Shown one piece after another: positions 52,653-61,637 of a DNA stretch of 64,000 nucleotides. Within the stretch, counting starts at the first letter, position 1, and every line of letters starts with the position of its first letter. The notes below the pieces were generated by a model. That model was not told the origin of the DNA. It saw only the letters and a list, made by a program, of their open reading frames with translations, and made no database searches. The position numbers and the translations under genes are program-made. The stretch spans positions 19,227 to 83,226 of the forward strand of contig RQOG01000061.1 in assembly GCA_003854985.1 (NCBI GenBank). The letters are read 5' to 3'. The stretch comes from Calditrichota bacterium (GTDB lineage: Bacteria; Calditrichota; Calditrichia; Calditrichales; Calditrichaceae).

Positions 52653-54110
52653 TTATAATTCACCAAAAACGGGTTTATCCTTGCGAAAATCCCACAAGCT
52701 TTGAATTTTCAGATCAAGTATCGCCAGTCTGTAGGAAATAATGGCATTGCCCAGATCCAGCCTTTTTTCGGAAAGCTGCGTCTGATACAGATTCAGGTCC
52801 ATACTGGTCAGGTCCCCGTTTTTATATTTTTCAAGATTAATTTCATAAGTAAGCTCGGCTACTTTTACATTCTGCCGGGCAATTTTAACCTGGTTAAGCT
52901 CATTGAGGATTGTACGATACGCGCTGCGAATGGATATCTCGATTTCCCGCTGCTCTTCTTCCATTGAAATTTTCCGCTGTTCAACCGTGGCTTCGGCCGA
53001 TTTTACCCTGCTTTTTTTCTCGCCCCAGTCATATAAAGGAATATTAAAGCTGAGCGAAAAACTCTGGTTATCATCCGTCCGGTTGAAAATATCTTCTACC
53101 TGCTCATTAATGCCCGTTAAGCCGAATCTTAAGGATAAGTCTCCTCTGAATTCGTTAGTGGCCCCGGCCCGGATAACGTTATTCCGGGCATAAATAATAT
53201 CAATATCTCTCTGGCGCAATTCCATTCTGCTTTTAAGGCCGTATTCAAGCGCTTTATCGATATTAACCCGGATGGTATCCAGCGTAACATCGGTTATAAC
53301 ATCAATATCTTCCGCTATGGGCAGACCGAGTATCTTTTTTAACTGGTCGCGGTAGTTTTCGAGCGAAACGCGGTTATTTTCCACGGTTGACTGGCTGTTC
53401 AGTAAATTAAGCTCCGCCTGATAGAGTTCTTCCATGGCTGTTAATCCGGCGTCCACTTTATTTTTTACGATGGTATAGCTGTTTTCCGTATTTTTTAATT
53501 CATCCTGGGAAACCTGGTAAGCCGTTTTGGCCTGGTAAACTCTGTAGAAAGCCTGCGCCACCTGTTGTTCAAGCTGAAGTTCCTGAATTTTATAATCCAG
53601 CGCAGCGCTTTCAAAATCCAGCTCAATTTCCTTTAACTCAAGTTTGGCCCGGTTATAAGTAAAAAAAGGCTGATCAAAAGTCAGATAAAGATTGTTGCTA
53701 TAGGTTTTATTCGCATCATTGCTTGATTCATTGTAAAAATCCGTGTAGGAAAATTCATTGCGCAAAGCGATTGTACCGTCCGTCCATATCAGAGGCTGAG
53801 AGACTATAAATGTTCCCAGCGAGCGTTTGGTCTCGGAATAATACCAGGAGGATTCATATTCGTTAAATTTATTTTGCCGGTCATAATAGAAGGGTTCCAG
53901 CGTTAGGGAAAACCGGGATTTAAGATAAGCCTGCTGGGCATTAAGCTGCTGCTGGCTCCTTTCCAGATTCAACCGGGCCTGTTTTATCAAAGGGCTTTGC
54001 TCCCTGGCAATATCCAGCGCCTGGTCAAAATCCAGGTTGTTCTGCGCAAAGAGAGAGGCATTACAAATTAAGAGCAAACCGCACCACAAAATCATAAAAA
54101 ATATTTTCAT
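52653..54110 (-). CDS. TolC-family outer-membrane efflux protein
   Basis: A 485-residue protein with signal peptide (FFMILWCGLLLICNASLFAQ). Two outer-membrane efflux repeats are seen: LDFDQALDIAREQSPLIKQA near the N-terminus and a second long coiled half (KSAEATVEQRKISMEEEQRE, IARQNVKVAELTYEINLEKY, GDLTSMDLNLYQTQLSEKRL). It should form the trimeric outer-membrane channel for the RND (and perhaps ABC) parts of the operon. 29 bp after the ABC-2 permease/ectodomain gene. Confidence 0.95.
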   Translation of the reverse strand: MKIFFMILWCGLLLICNASLFAQNNLDFDQALDIAREQSPLIKQARLNLERSQQQLNAQQAYLKSRFSLTLEPFYYDRQNKFNEYESSWYYSETKRSLGTFIVSQPLIWTDGTIALRNEFSYTDFYNESSNDANKTYSNNLYLTFDQPFFTYNRAKLELKEIELDFESAALDYKIQELQLEQQVAQAFYRVYQAKTAYQVSQDELKNTENSYTIVKNKVDAGLTAMEELYQAELNLLNSQSTVENNRVSLENYRDQLKKILGLPIAEDIDVITDVTLDTIRVNIDKALEYGLKSRMELRQRDIDIIYARNNVIRAGATNEFRGDLSLRFGLTGINEQVEDIFNRTDDNQSFSLSFNIPLYDWGEKKSRVKSAEATVEQRKISMEEEQREIEISIRSAYRTILNELNQVKIARQNVKVAELTYEINLEKYKNGDLTSMDLNLYQTQLSEKRLDLGNAIISYRLAILDLKIQSLWDFRKDKPVFGEL

Positions 54111-54139
54111 AATCCAAACCTGCTTTTATAATAAGTTGG

Positions 54140-57100
54140 TTATTCTTTTACCCATTTAACTGCATCGGCAATCACGATAAGTCCTTCCGATTTGTCGCTA
54201 AGTTCAATTACGGCTTCACCTTCCGAAAAATAGTAACCGCCCAATTCCACCCAGCCTTTTTCCTTTTTTTCAATATCAATGGTTACCGTTTCCTGCCCGT
54301 CATCATGATAGACAATATATTCAAAATCCTGAACAATCCGCATTTCCTGCCGCCGCGGGCCAAACGAACCGGCAGGATCCTGTATATAAGCATAAGTTTT
54401 ATAATACCCGCTTTCCGGCAACTGACCCGTCCATTTTACTTTATTATCGCCCTGGCGGCCATGGATATAAAAAGCCGAGCTAATATATTTTCCGTAAAAA
54501 TCCTGCCCTTTAACCTTCTGCCAGACACCGGGAGGTCTCCAGAAGTTGAATTCGCCAAATTCATGGATGTCCCTGTCCCCGCCACCGTGGATCAGATTCA
54601 TGATAAGAGAAGCCGGCTGAATGTTAATTACTTTAAATCCCGTATCTTCATTATCTACAATAATTTCATTTTTCGCCTGCAAATCGAACAAAGGAATCTC
54701 TCTTTCACCGCTTAAAGGGGGACGGTTTTCATAAATTTGGGCATCCTCAAAACGAATGTCTCTGGTCAAAGGAATATTGACAGCCGCCACGCCGTCGATA
54801 AAAACAGAGCGCGGTTCAGCATCGAGAACGATACCGATTTCTTTGGCCGAATTACCGTCCATCCTTACGATATAATCCGGCATTTCCTCTTCGGTTTCAC
54901 CCATCATAAAAGCCCGGCGTCCGCCGAAACGAAAACTGATCTTAAACAATCCCAGTCTTGGCTCCGGATTTGCCGCTTTCATTTTAACCTGATATTTAAG
55001 TCTGTTGTTATAGAGTGTTTTATACATCTCCAAATCTTTATACAGGAAGCCGGCAAAGCCTTTGTCTGCGTACCATTCCGTAATAAGCAAATCCGTGTTC
55101 CTGTCCATTTTTTCCTGCCATTTATCCGTAATAAGGGCCGGATCGATAACGCTGAACCTGTTTTCCCGGATGAGATCCTGAATCTGCCGGTCAAATACTT
55201 CCGGCGTGGTATAAGATTGAACAAGATTGATAAGATATTCCCCTTTCAGCTTTAAAAAGGCCATCGTGTTTTCATTATCAAGACTATCGCGCAAGGCTTC
55301 GGCCAGGCTTTTATCACGAAAAGTTATGATGGCTTTTTCCGCGGTAGTTAATCCCTCGTTGAAGAAAGGCGGAGTCGAGGAGGCGCCGGTCAGTTTTTTA
55401 AGCAGGTAGGCTTCCAGGGCATTATACAGCAAAGGATAACCACCGGTTTTAATAGAGAAAGTATGCGAAAAGAACAAGGGCATCAGGTTGCCCCCGGGCT
55501 GATCATCAGCCAGATCATTCATAAAATTCCGACCGCCCCCCCGTTCCATAAAAACCTGGTTGATTATATTTCGAAAGGAAATGAGCTGTAATTCCTGTTC
55601 ACTCAGGGCTCTTTCCTGGCCAAACCGCATCATGCGGTTACCGCTCTGGTCAAAATCCAGGCTCGGGTATAACGCGCCTTTTTCCGCAAGCCAAACCTGT
55701 TCCGGGTGAACTCTGGGCGATTTTACCGAATGAATTTCTTCGAATGAAAAAAACTGAATGGGAATCTCCACCATATGCAGATTAGTAAACGGATATTCCA
55801 GCCCGAATCTTCTTTCGAAATCGGCCAGTCCGTCCCGGATCATATAATCCAGGGTATCCGAAATGGCGGTAAAATAATTATTGAAAATATCATGATCCGG
55901 AAGCACAGATACAACATAGTTAACGCTGTCAATGCTGCGGCTAAACTGAATATAAGGACCGATGACCAGGGATAGCTCTTTAAGGGGTTTATCCACCAAA
56001 AATTCGGTGAGACCGGGTTCAATGGCGCGGTTTGTTCCCTGGGCAATTACCGAAAGACCGGGATCGGTTTTAACGGTCAGATGAAAGCGGATAAACGATC
56101 CGCCGGTTTGTTCCGGAAAGGCTGCTCCCGGCGGCAATCCCGCTACCGGATACCAGAGCGCGTTTGGCGGAAGAAGAACAAAAGTGTTTTCCAAAAACGC
56201 ATATCGCTTATCCGATTTGTATAAAAACACGCTATGAAGCGACTCATGTTTTTCATCCGGAATACCGGCAAAACACACGGATTCATCAATTTTACCTTCG
56301 TATTCTATGGTTATAAATTTCAGTTTTCCCGAATGCCGGACTTCGATAAGATGGTGTGCACGTTGATATTTCAATGGCTGATGATCACTATGGATGGCCA
56401 GGATATGCAGGGCCGGATTCAGACTGAAAATATATTTTGCGTTCTGTACCGTCGTATTTTCCGCAAATTCAATTTCGGCCGATGCTTTGATTTTTTGGCC
56501 TGAATGTTCCAGGTTAATCCTCATAGCGCTGATTTCGGCTGCTTGTACACCCTGCCACTGTTGATTGAGTTGTCTGAAGATTTGACGGTTTTCCGAAGGT
56601 ATACCTGAAAGCTGCCAGTAAACCCCACCGAAGATAACCGATGAAATAAGGAATGTAATCCCGAAAACCAGCGACAGGCTGCGCACCGGTTTGCTTTGCG
56701 GAAGACGTTCATAATAATAACCGGCCAGCAGAATAAAGCCTAAACCCGCGCCCAAATAAATCAGCCGCTGTAAAATAACCATGTTTAAATTGCTGATCCC
56801 GATAAAATCCGAATAAACCAAAGGCAGGTATAGCCCGGTGAGATCAAAAATACCAAAAAACTTATCGCCCGTATAAATCAGGGAAATAGCAATCACGCCG
56901 AGCATCAGGAGAAAACTGACCGCCTGACTTTTTAAAAACCTGACCAGGAAAAAAGTCATGCCGATGGCAAACAGCGTCGCCGGCAGAATCATAATCAGCG
57001 GGTAAATCAGATACGGCGCCAGGGTGAAAGGGCTGGCGCCAATGGTAACCTGGATTATCGCGATAATCAGCAACATCAGGATATCAAGAAGAAGCATAAC

Positions 57101-57448
57101 ACAAACCACGCCGAGCGCTTTGCCGGCAACATATCCCGTATTGGTTGTTGAACGGATCAGGGTTACCTCGCTGCTGTTGACGCGTTCCTCCCTGCGGAAT
57201 GTATCGGATGCTAAAAAAATTATAAGTATGATCTGGCTGATATTCAGGAAAAGGACTATCACAAATGGCAGAAATGAGGATAAAGCCTTAAATGCCCAGG
57301 GCGTGGACACAAGGGTTGTATACATGATCAGGCTGAAACCGGTTAGCAAAACCAGAGCGGCGATGGAAAATATTCTGAAAAACCAGCTTCTCCATAATAA
57401 AATGATTTCATAACGGGCGTGTATCCAAAGCGTATTTTTAAAGAACAT
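54140..57448 (-). CDS. ABC-2 permease with large peptidase-M1-like ectodomain and golvesin-like C-terminus
   Basis: A 1102-residue protein; the ATG at 57448 is chosen because GGGGGA precedes it at 8 bases (an ATG six codons upstream has no SD). The first ~290 residues form an ABC-2 permease of about seven spans (WRSWFFRIFSIAALVLLTGF ... LVFGITFLISSVIFGG). Residues 300-900 look like an M1-aminopeptidase-type module, but the HExxH zinc motif is absent (the aligned area reads VEIPIQFFSFEEIHSVKSPR). The last ~110 residues match the golvesin C-terminal-like domain (SGYYKTYAYIQDPAG, KGWVELGGYYFSEGEAVIEL, IVIADAVKWVKE). It overlaps the upstream ATPase gene by 11 bp and so forms its transporter partner. 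Confidence 0.8.
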   Translation of the reverse strand: MFFKNTLWIHARYEIILLWRSWFFRIFSIAALVLLTGFSLIMYTTLVSTPWAFKALSSFLPFVIVLFLNISQIILIIFLASDTFRREERVNSSEVTLIRSTTNTGYVAGKALGVVCVMLLLDILMLLIIAIIQVTIGASPFTLAPYLIYPLIMILPATLFAIGMTFFLVRFLKSQAVSFLLMLGVIAISLIYTGDKFFGIFDLTGLYLPLVYSDFIGISNLNMVILQRLIYLGAGLGFILLAGYYYERLPQSKPVRSLSLVFGITFLISSVIFGGVYWQLSGIPSENRQIFRQLNQQWQGVQAAEISAMRINLEHSGQKIKASAEIEFAENTTVQNAKYIFSLNPALHILAIHSDHQPLKYQRAHHLIEVRHSGKLKFITIEYEGKIDESVCFAGIPDEKHESLHSVFLYKSDKRYAFLENTFVLLPPNALWYPVAGLPPGAAFPEQTGGSFIRFHLTVKTDPGLSVIAQGTNRAIEPGLTEFLVDKPLKELSLVIGPYIQFSRSIDSVNYVVSVLPDHDIFNNYFTAISDTLDYMIRDGLADFERRFGLEYPFTNLHMVEIPIQFFSFEEIHSVKSPRVHPEQVWLAEKGALYPSLDFDQSGNRMMRFGQERALSEQELQLISFRNIINQVFMERGGGRNFMNDLADDQPGGNLMPLFFSHTFSIKTGGYPLLYNALEAYLLKKLTGASSTPPFFNEGLTTAEKAIITFRDKSLAEALRDSLDNENTMAFLKLKGEYLINLVQSYTTPEVFDRQIQDLIRENRFSVIDPALITDKWQEKMDRNTDLLITEWYADKGFAGFLYKDLEMYKTLYNNRLKYQVKMKAANPEPRLGLFKISFRFGGRRAFMMGETEEEMPDYIVRMDGNSAKEIGIVLDAEPRSVFIDGVAAVNIPLTRDIRFEDAQIYENRPPLSGEREIPLFDLQAKNEIIVDNEDTGFKVINIQPASLIMNLIHGGGDRDIHEFGEFNFWRPPGVWQKVKGQDFYGKYISSAFYIHGRQGDNKVKWTGQLPESGYYKTYAYIQDPAGSFGPRRQEMRIVQDFEYIVYHDDGQETVTIDIEKKEKGWVELGGYYFSEGEAVIELSDKSEGLIVIADAVKWVKE

Positions 57449-58325
57449 CCGCGTATTCCCCCGCATAATCGGTTATAAAATGAACATAGGCATGTTCCAG
57501 ATTGGGTTCGATCTCTGTTCCGATCATTGAATTGGATACCACTTCCACCCGCCAGCCTTCCTCCACCGGAACGGTCGAGATAACCGCATATTGTTCTTTT
57601 ATCCGCTCCAGTTCATAATCATCCGCCACCATTGAAAAGGTATGGCCCCTGGCCTTTTCGATCAATTTCTCAGGCGCGTCATTAAACCCGACTTCTCCGT
57701 TAACAATCACAGCCATGTCATTGCATGAACTTGATATAGCGCCGACAATGTGCGTGGAAAGGATGATAATCCGGTCTTCCCGGCTCATTTCCGTTAACAT
57801 GCCGCGAAAACGTATCCGTTCTTCAGGATCAAGACCGGTGGTGGGTTCGTCGACAATCAGCAATTTGGGATCGCCGATAAGTGCCTGGGCAATGCCAAGC
57901 CTGCGTTTCATGCCGCCGGAAAGTTTATTGGCCATACGGTCGCGGACATCGAATAAACCGACCTTTTCCAACAGCTCATCAATTTTAGTCATGCGTGTAG
58001 AATGATTCTTCAATCCAGCCAGACGGGCGTTATAATCGAGAAATTCCCAGACGCGGACTTTGGGAAAGGTGTTGAAATCCTGCGGCAGATAACCCAGCAT
58101 GGAACGAATCTGTTTCCTGTTTTTCAAAAGATCATAGCCATCGATCATCACTTTGCCATAGGTTGGATTCAACAGTGTAACCAGTATGCGCATGAGCGTA
58201 GTTTTACCGGCGCCGTTTGGTCCCAATAATCCGAACATCCCGTTTGTAATGGTAAGATTTACATCCTTGAGCGCTGTCTTGCCATTCTTATAAATTTTTG
58301 TTAAGCCTTTTATTTCTATCTTCAT
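57438..58325 (-). CDS. ABC transporter ATP-binding protein
   Basis: A 295-residue ATPase of the CcmA/NatA type. Walker A is GLLGPNGAGKTTLM, the Q-loop follows in LGYLPQDFNTF, the signature motif is KLSGGMKRRLGIAQ, Walker B LLIVDEPTTGLDPEERIRF, and the H-loop LSTHIV. A ~70-residue C-terminal regulatory part follows (EYADVL end). It closely resembles the ATPase domain fused to RND in the gene at 43773, so the two are paralogues. It is the first gene of the export operon. Confidence 0.95.
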   Translation of the reverse strand: MKIEIKGLTKIYKNGKTALKDVNLTITNGMFGLLGPNGAGKTTLMRILVTLLNPTYGKVMIDGYDLLKNRKQIRSMLGYLPQDFNTFPKVRVWEFLDYNARLAGLKNHSTRMTKIDELLEKVGLFDVRDRMANKLSGGMKRRLGIAQALIGDPKLLIVDEPTTGLDPEERIRFRGMLTEMSREDRIIILSTHIVGAISSSCNDMAVIVNGEVGFNDAPEKLIEKARGHTFSMVADDYELERIKEQYAVISTVPVEEGWRVEVVSNSMIGTEIEPNLEHAYVHFITDYAGEYADVL

Positions 58326-58692
58326 AACAAATTAAATTTTCTTTAAAAAGTTAGACATCCAACATTCATTCTTTATTCCAGTTTAATACCGGATTCTGAA
58401 CCGAATTACCGAAAACATACGCTAATTTAATAAATATGTTATCAGTTCAAGATAATATTTTTAATGAAGCAAATTTACCGGTAAAAACAACGGGCATCAA
58501 ATAACAATCGTCCTGTCAGCATTACCAGGCGCCGGATACGGCTTTGGATGAATTACCGGTTCAAACGATATCTCCTGTCGTCAACCGGATAATTGATTGA
58601 AAAAATCATAAAAAAAAGTTGCAATTGAGAAATAAATATTTCAATTTATTATAGACCATTTTTTCACCCTAACTTTAAAAAATGGAGTCACT
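58326..58692. other. Divergent intergenic region with promoter candidates
   Basis: No gene. It separates the minus-strand export operon from the plus-strand aldehyde-oxidoreductase operon and must carry both promoters. The best candidate (see 58625) faces right. For the export operon no clear box was found. Confidence 0.5.
58625..58652 (+). promoter_or_regulatory. Candidate sigma70-like promoter of the oxidoreductase operon
   Basis: TTGAGA (58625-58630), 16 bases, TATTAT (58647-58652), predicting a start near 58659 and a leader of about 35 bases before 58693. Confidence 0.4.
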
Positions 58693-59292
58693 ATGAAATC
58701 TAAAGATATTTCCCGTAGAAAATTTATAAAAAATTTAGGCGGCGGTGTGATAGGCGCAGGGGTTGTGCTCAGCCACAAACCGCTTAAGGCCGAAGATCAA
58801 CCGGCAAAGGATGAAAACAAACAAAACCTTGCCCGGTTAAATCTGACGGTAAACGGCAAAAAGGTTTCGCTGGATATCGAGCCACAGACTACTTTAGCAC
58901 AGATGCTCCGGGAAAAATTAAAATTAACAGGAACCAAGGTGGTTTGTAATCACGGGGAATGCGGCGCCTGTACCGTGCTTTTAGACGGCAGACCGGTTTA
59001 TTCCTGCCACATGCTGGCTCTCGACGCCGAAGGAAAAGAGGTGATTACCATCGAAGGCCTGATGGAAGGCGAGAAACTGCAGCCGATCCAGGAGGCTTTT
59101 GTTAAGCACGACGGTCTGCAATGCGGATTCTGCACGCCGGGACAAATTATGGCGGCGCAGGGCATTCTGAACAAAAATCCCAGGCCGGATCGCTTGGAAA
59201 TTATGGAGGGCATGTCTGGCAATATCTGTCGCTGTGCGGCCTATCCCAAAATTCTTGAATCCGCCATTGCCGCTGCGGAAAAAGCCGAATAA
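58693..59292 (+). CDS. Aldehyde oxidoreductase, 2Fe-2S subunit with Tat signal (PaoA-like)
   Basis: A 199-residue iron-sulfur subunit of the xanthine-dehydrogenase family. The N-terminus carries a twin-arginine signal (ISRRKFIKNLGGGVIGAG), so the complex is exported folded to the periplasm. Two [2Fe-2S] clusters are expected: the plant-type ferredoxin cysteines in VVCNHGECGACTVLLDGRPV, and the C-terminal set in LQCGFCTPGQ and GNICRCAAY. These carry electrons from the Mo centre to FAD. The Tat signal on the small subunit and the four-Cys FAD subunit match PaoABC of E. coli. It is first in the operon, 33 bp before the Mo subunit gene. Confidence 0.92.
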   Translation: MKSKDISRRKFIKNLGGGVIGAGVVLSHKPLKAEDQPAKDENKQNLARLNLTVNGKKVSLDIEPQTTLAQMLREKLKLTGTKVVCNHGECGACTVLLDGRPVYSCHMLALDAEGKEVITIEGLMEGEKLQPIQEAFVKHDGLQCGFCTPGQIMAAQGILNKNPRPDRLEIMEGMSGNICRCAAYPKILESAIAAAEKAE

Positions 59293-59325
59293 TCAGGTTT
59301 TCACTCTTTTAAGAGAGGTCATAAT

Positions 59326-61626
59326 ATGGCAAATACGAAATTTATAAAATCAGAATTCTTCTTTGAAGAAGATGTTCGGGAAAGCGTCGCCGAAGTTCCC
59401 GTTGATAAACATCAGCCCTGGCCGGAAAACGAAAAACTGAAAGTGGTTGGCAAAGAAATTCCGCGCATTGACGGTTATGATAAAACCAGCGGCACGGCGC
59501 TTTATACCTTTGATATCAATTTACCGCATATGGCGCATGCCAAAATACTGCGTTCGGTATGGCCGCATGCCCGGATTAAATCCATCGACACTACCCAGGC
59601 TGAAAATCTGCCAGGCGTGTTAGCCGTAATCACCCATAAAAACATCCCGGAAATCAAATGGTTCGAGGATAGTTTTTTATTCGATACAAAAATCCGGTAT
59701 GAAGGCGAAGAAATTGCCGGCATAGCCGCAGAAACCGAAGAAATCGCCGAAAAGGCGCTTAAGCTCATTAAAATTGAAGTCGAAGAACTGGATTTTACCG
59801 TGGACCCGGGCCAGGCTATGAAAGAAACCGCGCCTAAAATTCATGAGGGCGGAAATATTGTCGGAGGAAATCCGTTTACATATGAACGTGGAAATTTTGA
59901 AGAGGGTATAAAAAACGCGGATGCCATTATCGAAGAAACCTATTCAACCCAGGTAGTCGTGCATAATCCTACGGAGCCGCACTGCAGCGTGGCCAACTGG
60001 GACGGAGATAAACTGACCGTGTGGGATTCAACGCAGGCAATTTTTACGGTGCGAGGCGTTGTTTCCAGGGCTTTGAATATCCCCGAAAACAATGTGCGCG
60101 TCATAAAAAAATATATGGGCGGCGGATTCGGCAGTAAATTAGCCGGAGGCAAATACACGGTTATCGCCGCTTTGCTGGCCAAAAAAACCGGGCGGCCGGT
60201 GCGCCTGACGCTCGATCGCCGCGAAATGAATCTTGCCGTCGGTAACCGGCCGGACTCCGTGCAAAGTTTAAAATTAGGAGCAAAAAAAGACGGAACTTTA
60301 ACCGCTATGTCTCATTATGCATATGGGTCTTCCGGGGCCTATCAGAGCGGCGCCGGCTGCAGCTGGCCTTTTCGCACCGTCTATCAGTGTCCCAATGTTA
60401 AAGTGGAAGAGTATACGGTTTATATCAATGCCGGACCGGGGCGGCCTTTCCGGGCTCCGGGCCATGTCCAGGGTACCTTTGCCATGGATTCAGCTATCGA
60501 TCTGCTGGCCGGCAGGATAAATATGGATCCGCTGGAATTCCGTCTGAAAAACTATGCGGAAAAAGACCAGGTTTATAACATTCCGTACACCAGTAAAAAA
60601 CTGCGCGAAGCCTATGAAGCGGGCGCAAAAGCCATCGGCTGGGAAAAACGTAATAAACAGCCGGGCGTTGGCACTGGCCGTTATAAAACGGGCATCGGTA
60701 TGGGCACGCAAATCTGGTGGGGAGGCGGCGGCCCACCGGCTTATGTAACCTTAAAACTCAACCGGGATTACAGCGTGGAAGTTTTGGCCGGGTCGCAGGA
60801 TCTCGGCACAGGCACGTATACGTTTGTCGCCCAGGTAGCCAGCGAAGTGCTGGAAATTCCCATGGAAAGAATTTCGGTAATCTTAGGCGATACCGGCGTT
60901 GTGCCTTATGGTCCCCCCAGCGGAGGAAGCGTAACTTCGCCTTCCATTAGTCCGGCTGTAAGAGATGCCGCCGAACAAATGAAGCAAAAACTGATGAAGG
61001 CAGCGGCGGCGGTTTTATCGTTAAAAGAAAATGATCTTGTTTATAAAAATGGAACCGTTTCTTCAAAAAGCGATCCTTCCAAAAGCATATTTTTAAGCGA
61101 TATCATGGGCAAGATCAATGAGCCCGTTTTAGTTACAACCGGAGCCAGGGAAGCCAACCCGGAAGGTTATATGATTCAAACGTTCGGCGCCCAGTTTGCC
61201 GATGTTGAAGTCGACACGCTGACCGGAAAAGTCCGGGTTAAAAAAATAGTGGCCGCGCACGATATTGGCCGGGTGTTAAATCGCACGCTGCTGGAAAATC
61301 AATTTCATGGCGGCATTATACAGGGTATAGGTTTTGCGCTGATGGAAGAACGGATTATCGACGGCAACACCGGCAAGGTGCTGACCACCAATCTGCATGA
61401 TTATAAACTTCCGCTGATAACGGATATGCCCGAGATTGAAGTGATTATCGTCAGCGAAGGCGATCCGATGATCAGCAATACGGGCGTTAAAGGCATCGGG
61501 GAACCGGCCCACATACCTACCGCGGCGGCGATTGCCAATGCCATTTTCAATGCCACCGGCGTTCAGATTAAAAGTACGCCGATGACCCCGGATAAAGTGC
61601 TTATGGCATTAAGCCAGAACAGTTAA
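59326..61626 (+). CDS. Aldehyde oxidoreductase, molybdopterin-binding subunit (PaoC-like)
   Basis: A 766-residue Mo subunit. It starts with the small N-terminal domain (VGKEIPRIDGYDKTSGTALY), then the Mo-pterin-binding modules (YMGGGFGSKLAGGKYTVIAA, GPGRPFRAPGHVQGTFAMDS, GSQDLGTGTYTFVAQVASEV). The catalytic glutamate expected near the C-terminus is Glu726 in GIGEPAHIPTAAAIAN. The family hydroxylates aldehydes or N-heterocycles, delivering electrons to the FAD subunit. No signal peptide is seen, so it should travel with the Tat-tagged subunit. It is read together with the upstream 2Fe-2S gene and the FAD gene 11 bp downstream. Confidence 0.93.
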   Translation: MANTKFIKSEFFFEEDVRESVAEVPVDKHQPWPENEKLKVVGKEIPRIDGYDKTSGTALYTFDINLPHMAHAKILRSVWPHARIKSIDTTQAENLPGVLAVITHKNIPEIKWFEDSFLFDTKIRYEGEEIAGIAAETEEIAEKALKLIKIEVEELDFTVDPGQAMKETAPKIHEGGNIVGGNPFTYERGNFEEGIKNADAIIEETYSTQVVVHNPTEPHCSVANWDGDKLTVWDSTQAIFTVRGVVSRALNIPENNVRVIKKYMGGGFGSKLAGGKYTVIAALLAKKTGRPVRLTLDRREMNLAVGNRPDSVQSLKLGAKKDGTLTAMSHYAYGSSGAYQSGAGCSWPFRTVYQCPNVKVEEYTVYINAGPGRPFRAPGHVQGTFAMDSAIDLLAGRINMDPLEFRLKNYAEKDQVYNIPYTSKKLREAYEAGAKAIGWEKRNKQPGVGTGRYKTGIGMGTQIWWGGGGPPAYVTLKLNRDYSVEVLAGSQDLGTGTYTFVAQVASEVLEIPMERISVILGDTGVVPYGPPSGGSVTSPSISPAVRDAAEQMKQKLMKAAAAVLSLKENDLVYKNGTVSSKSDPSKSIFLSDIMGKINEPVLVTTGAREANPEGYMIQTFGAQFADVEVDTLTGKVRVKKIVAAHDIGRVLNRTLLENQFHGGIIQGIGFALMEERIIDGNTGKVLTTNLHDYKLPLITDMPEIEVIIVSEGDPMISNTGVKGIGEPAHIPTAAAIANAIFNATGVQIKSTPMTPDKVLMALSQNS

Positions 61627-61637
61627 GGAGATTTCTG

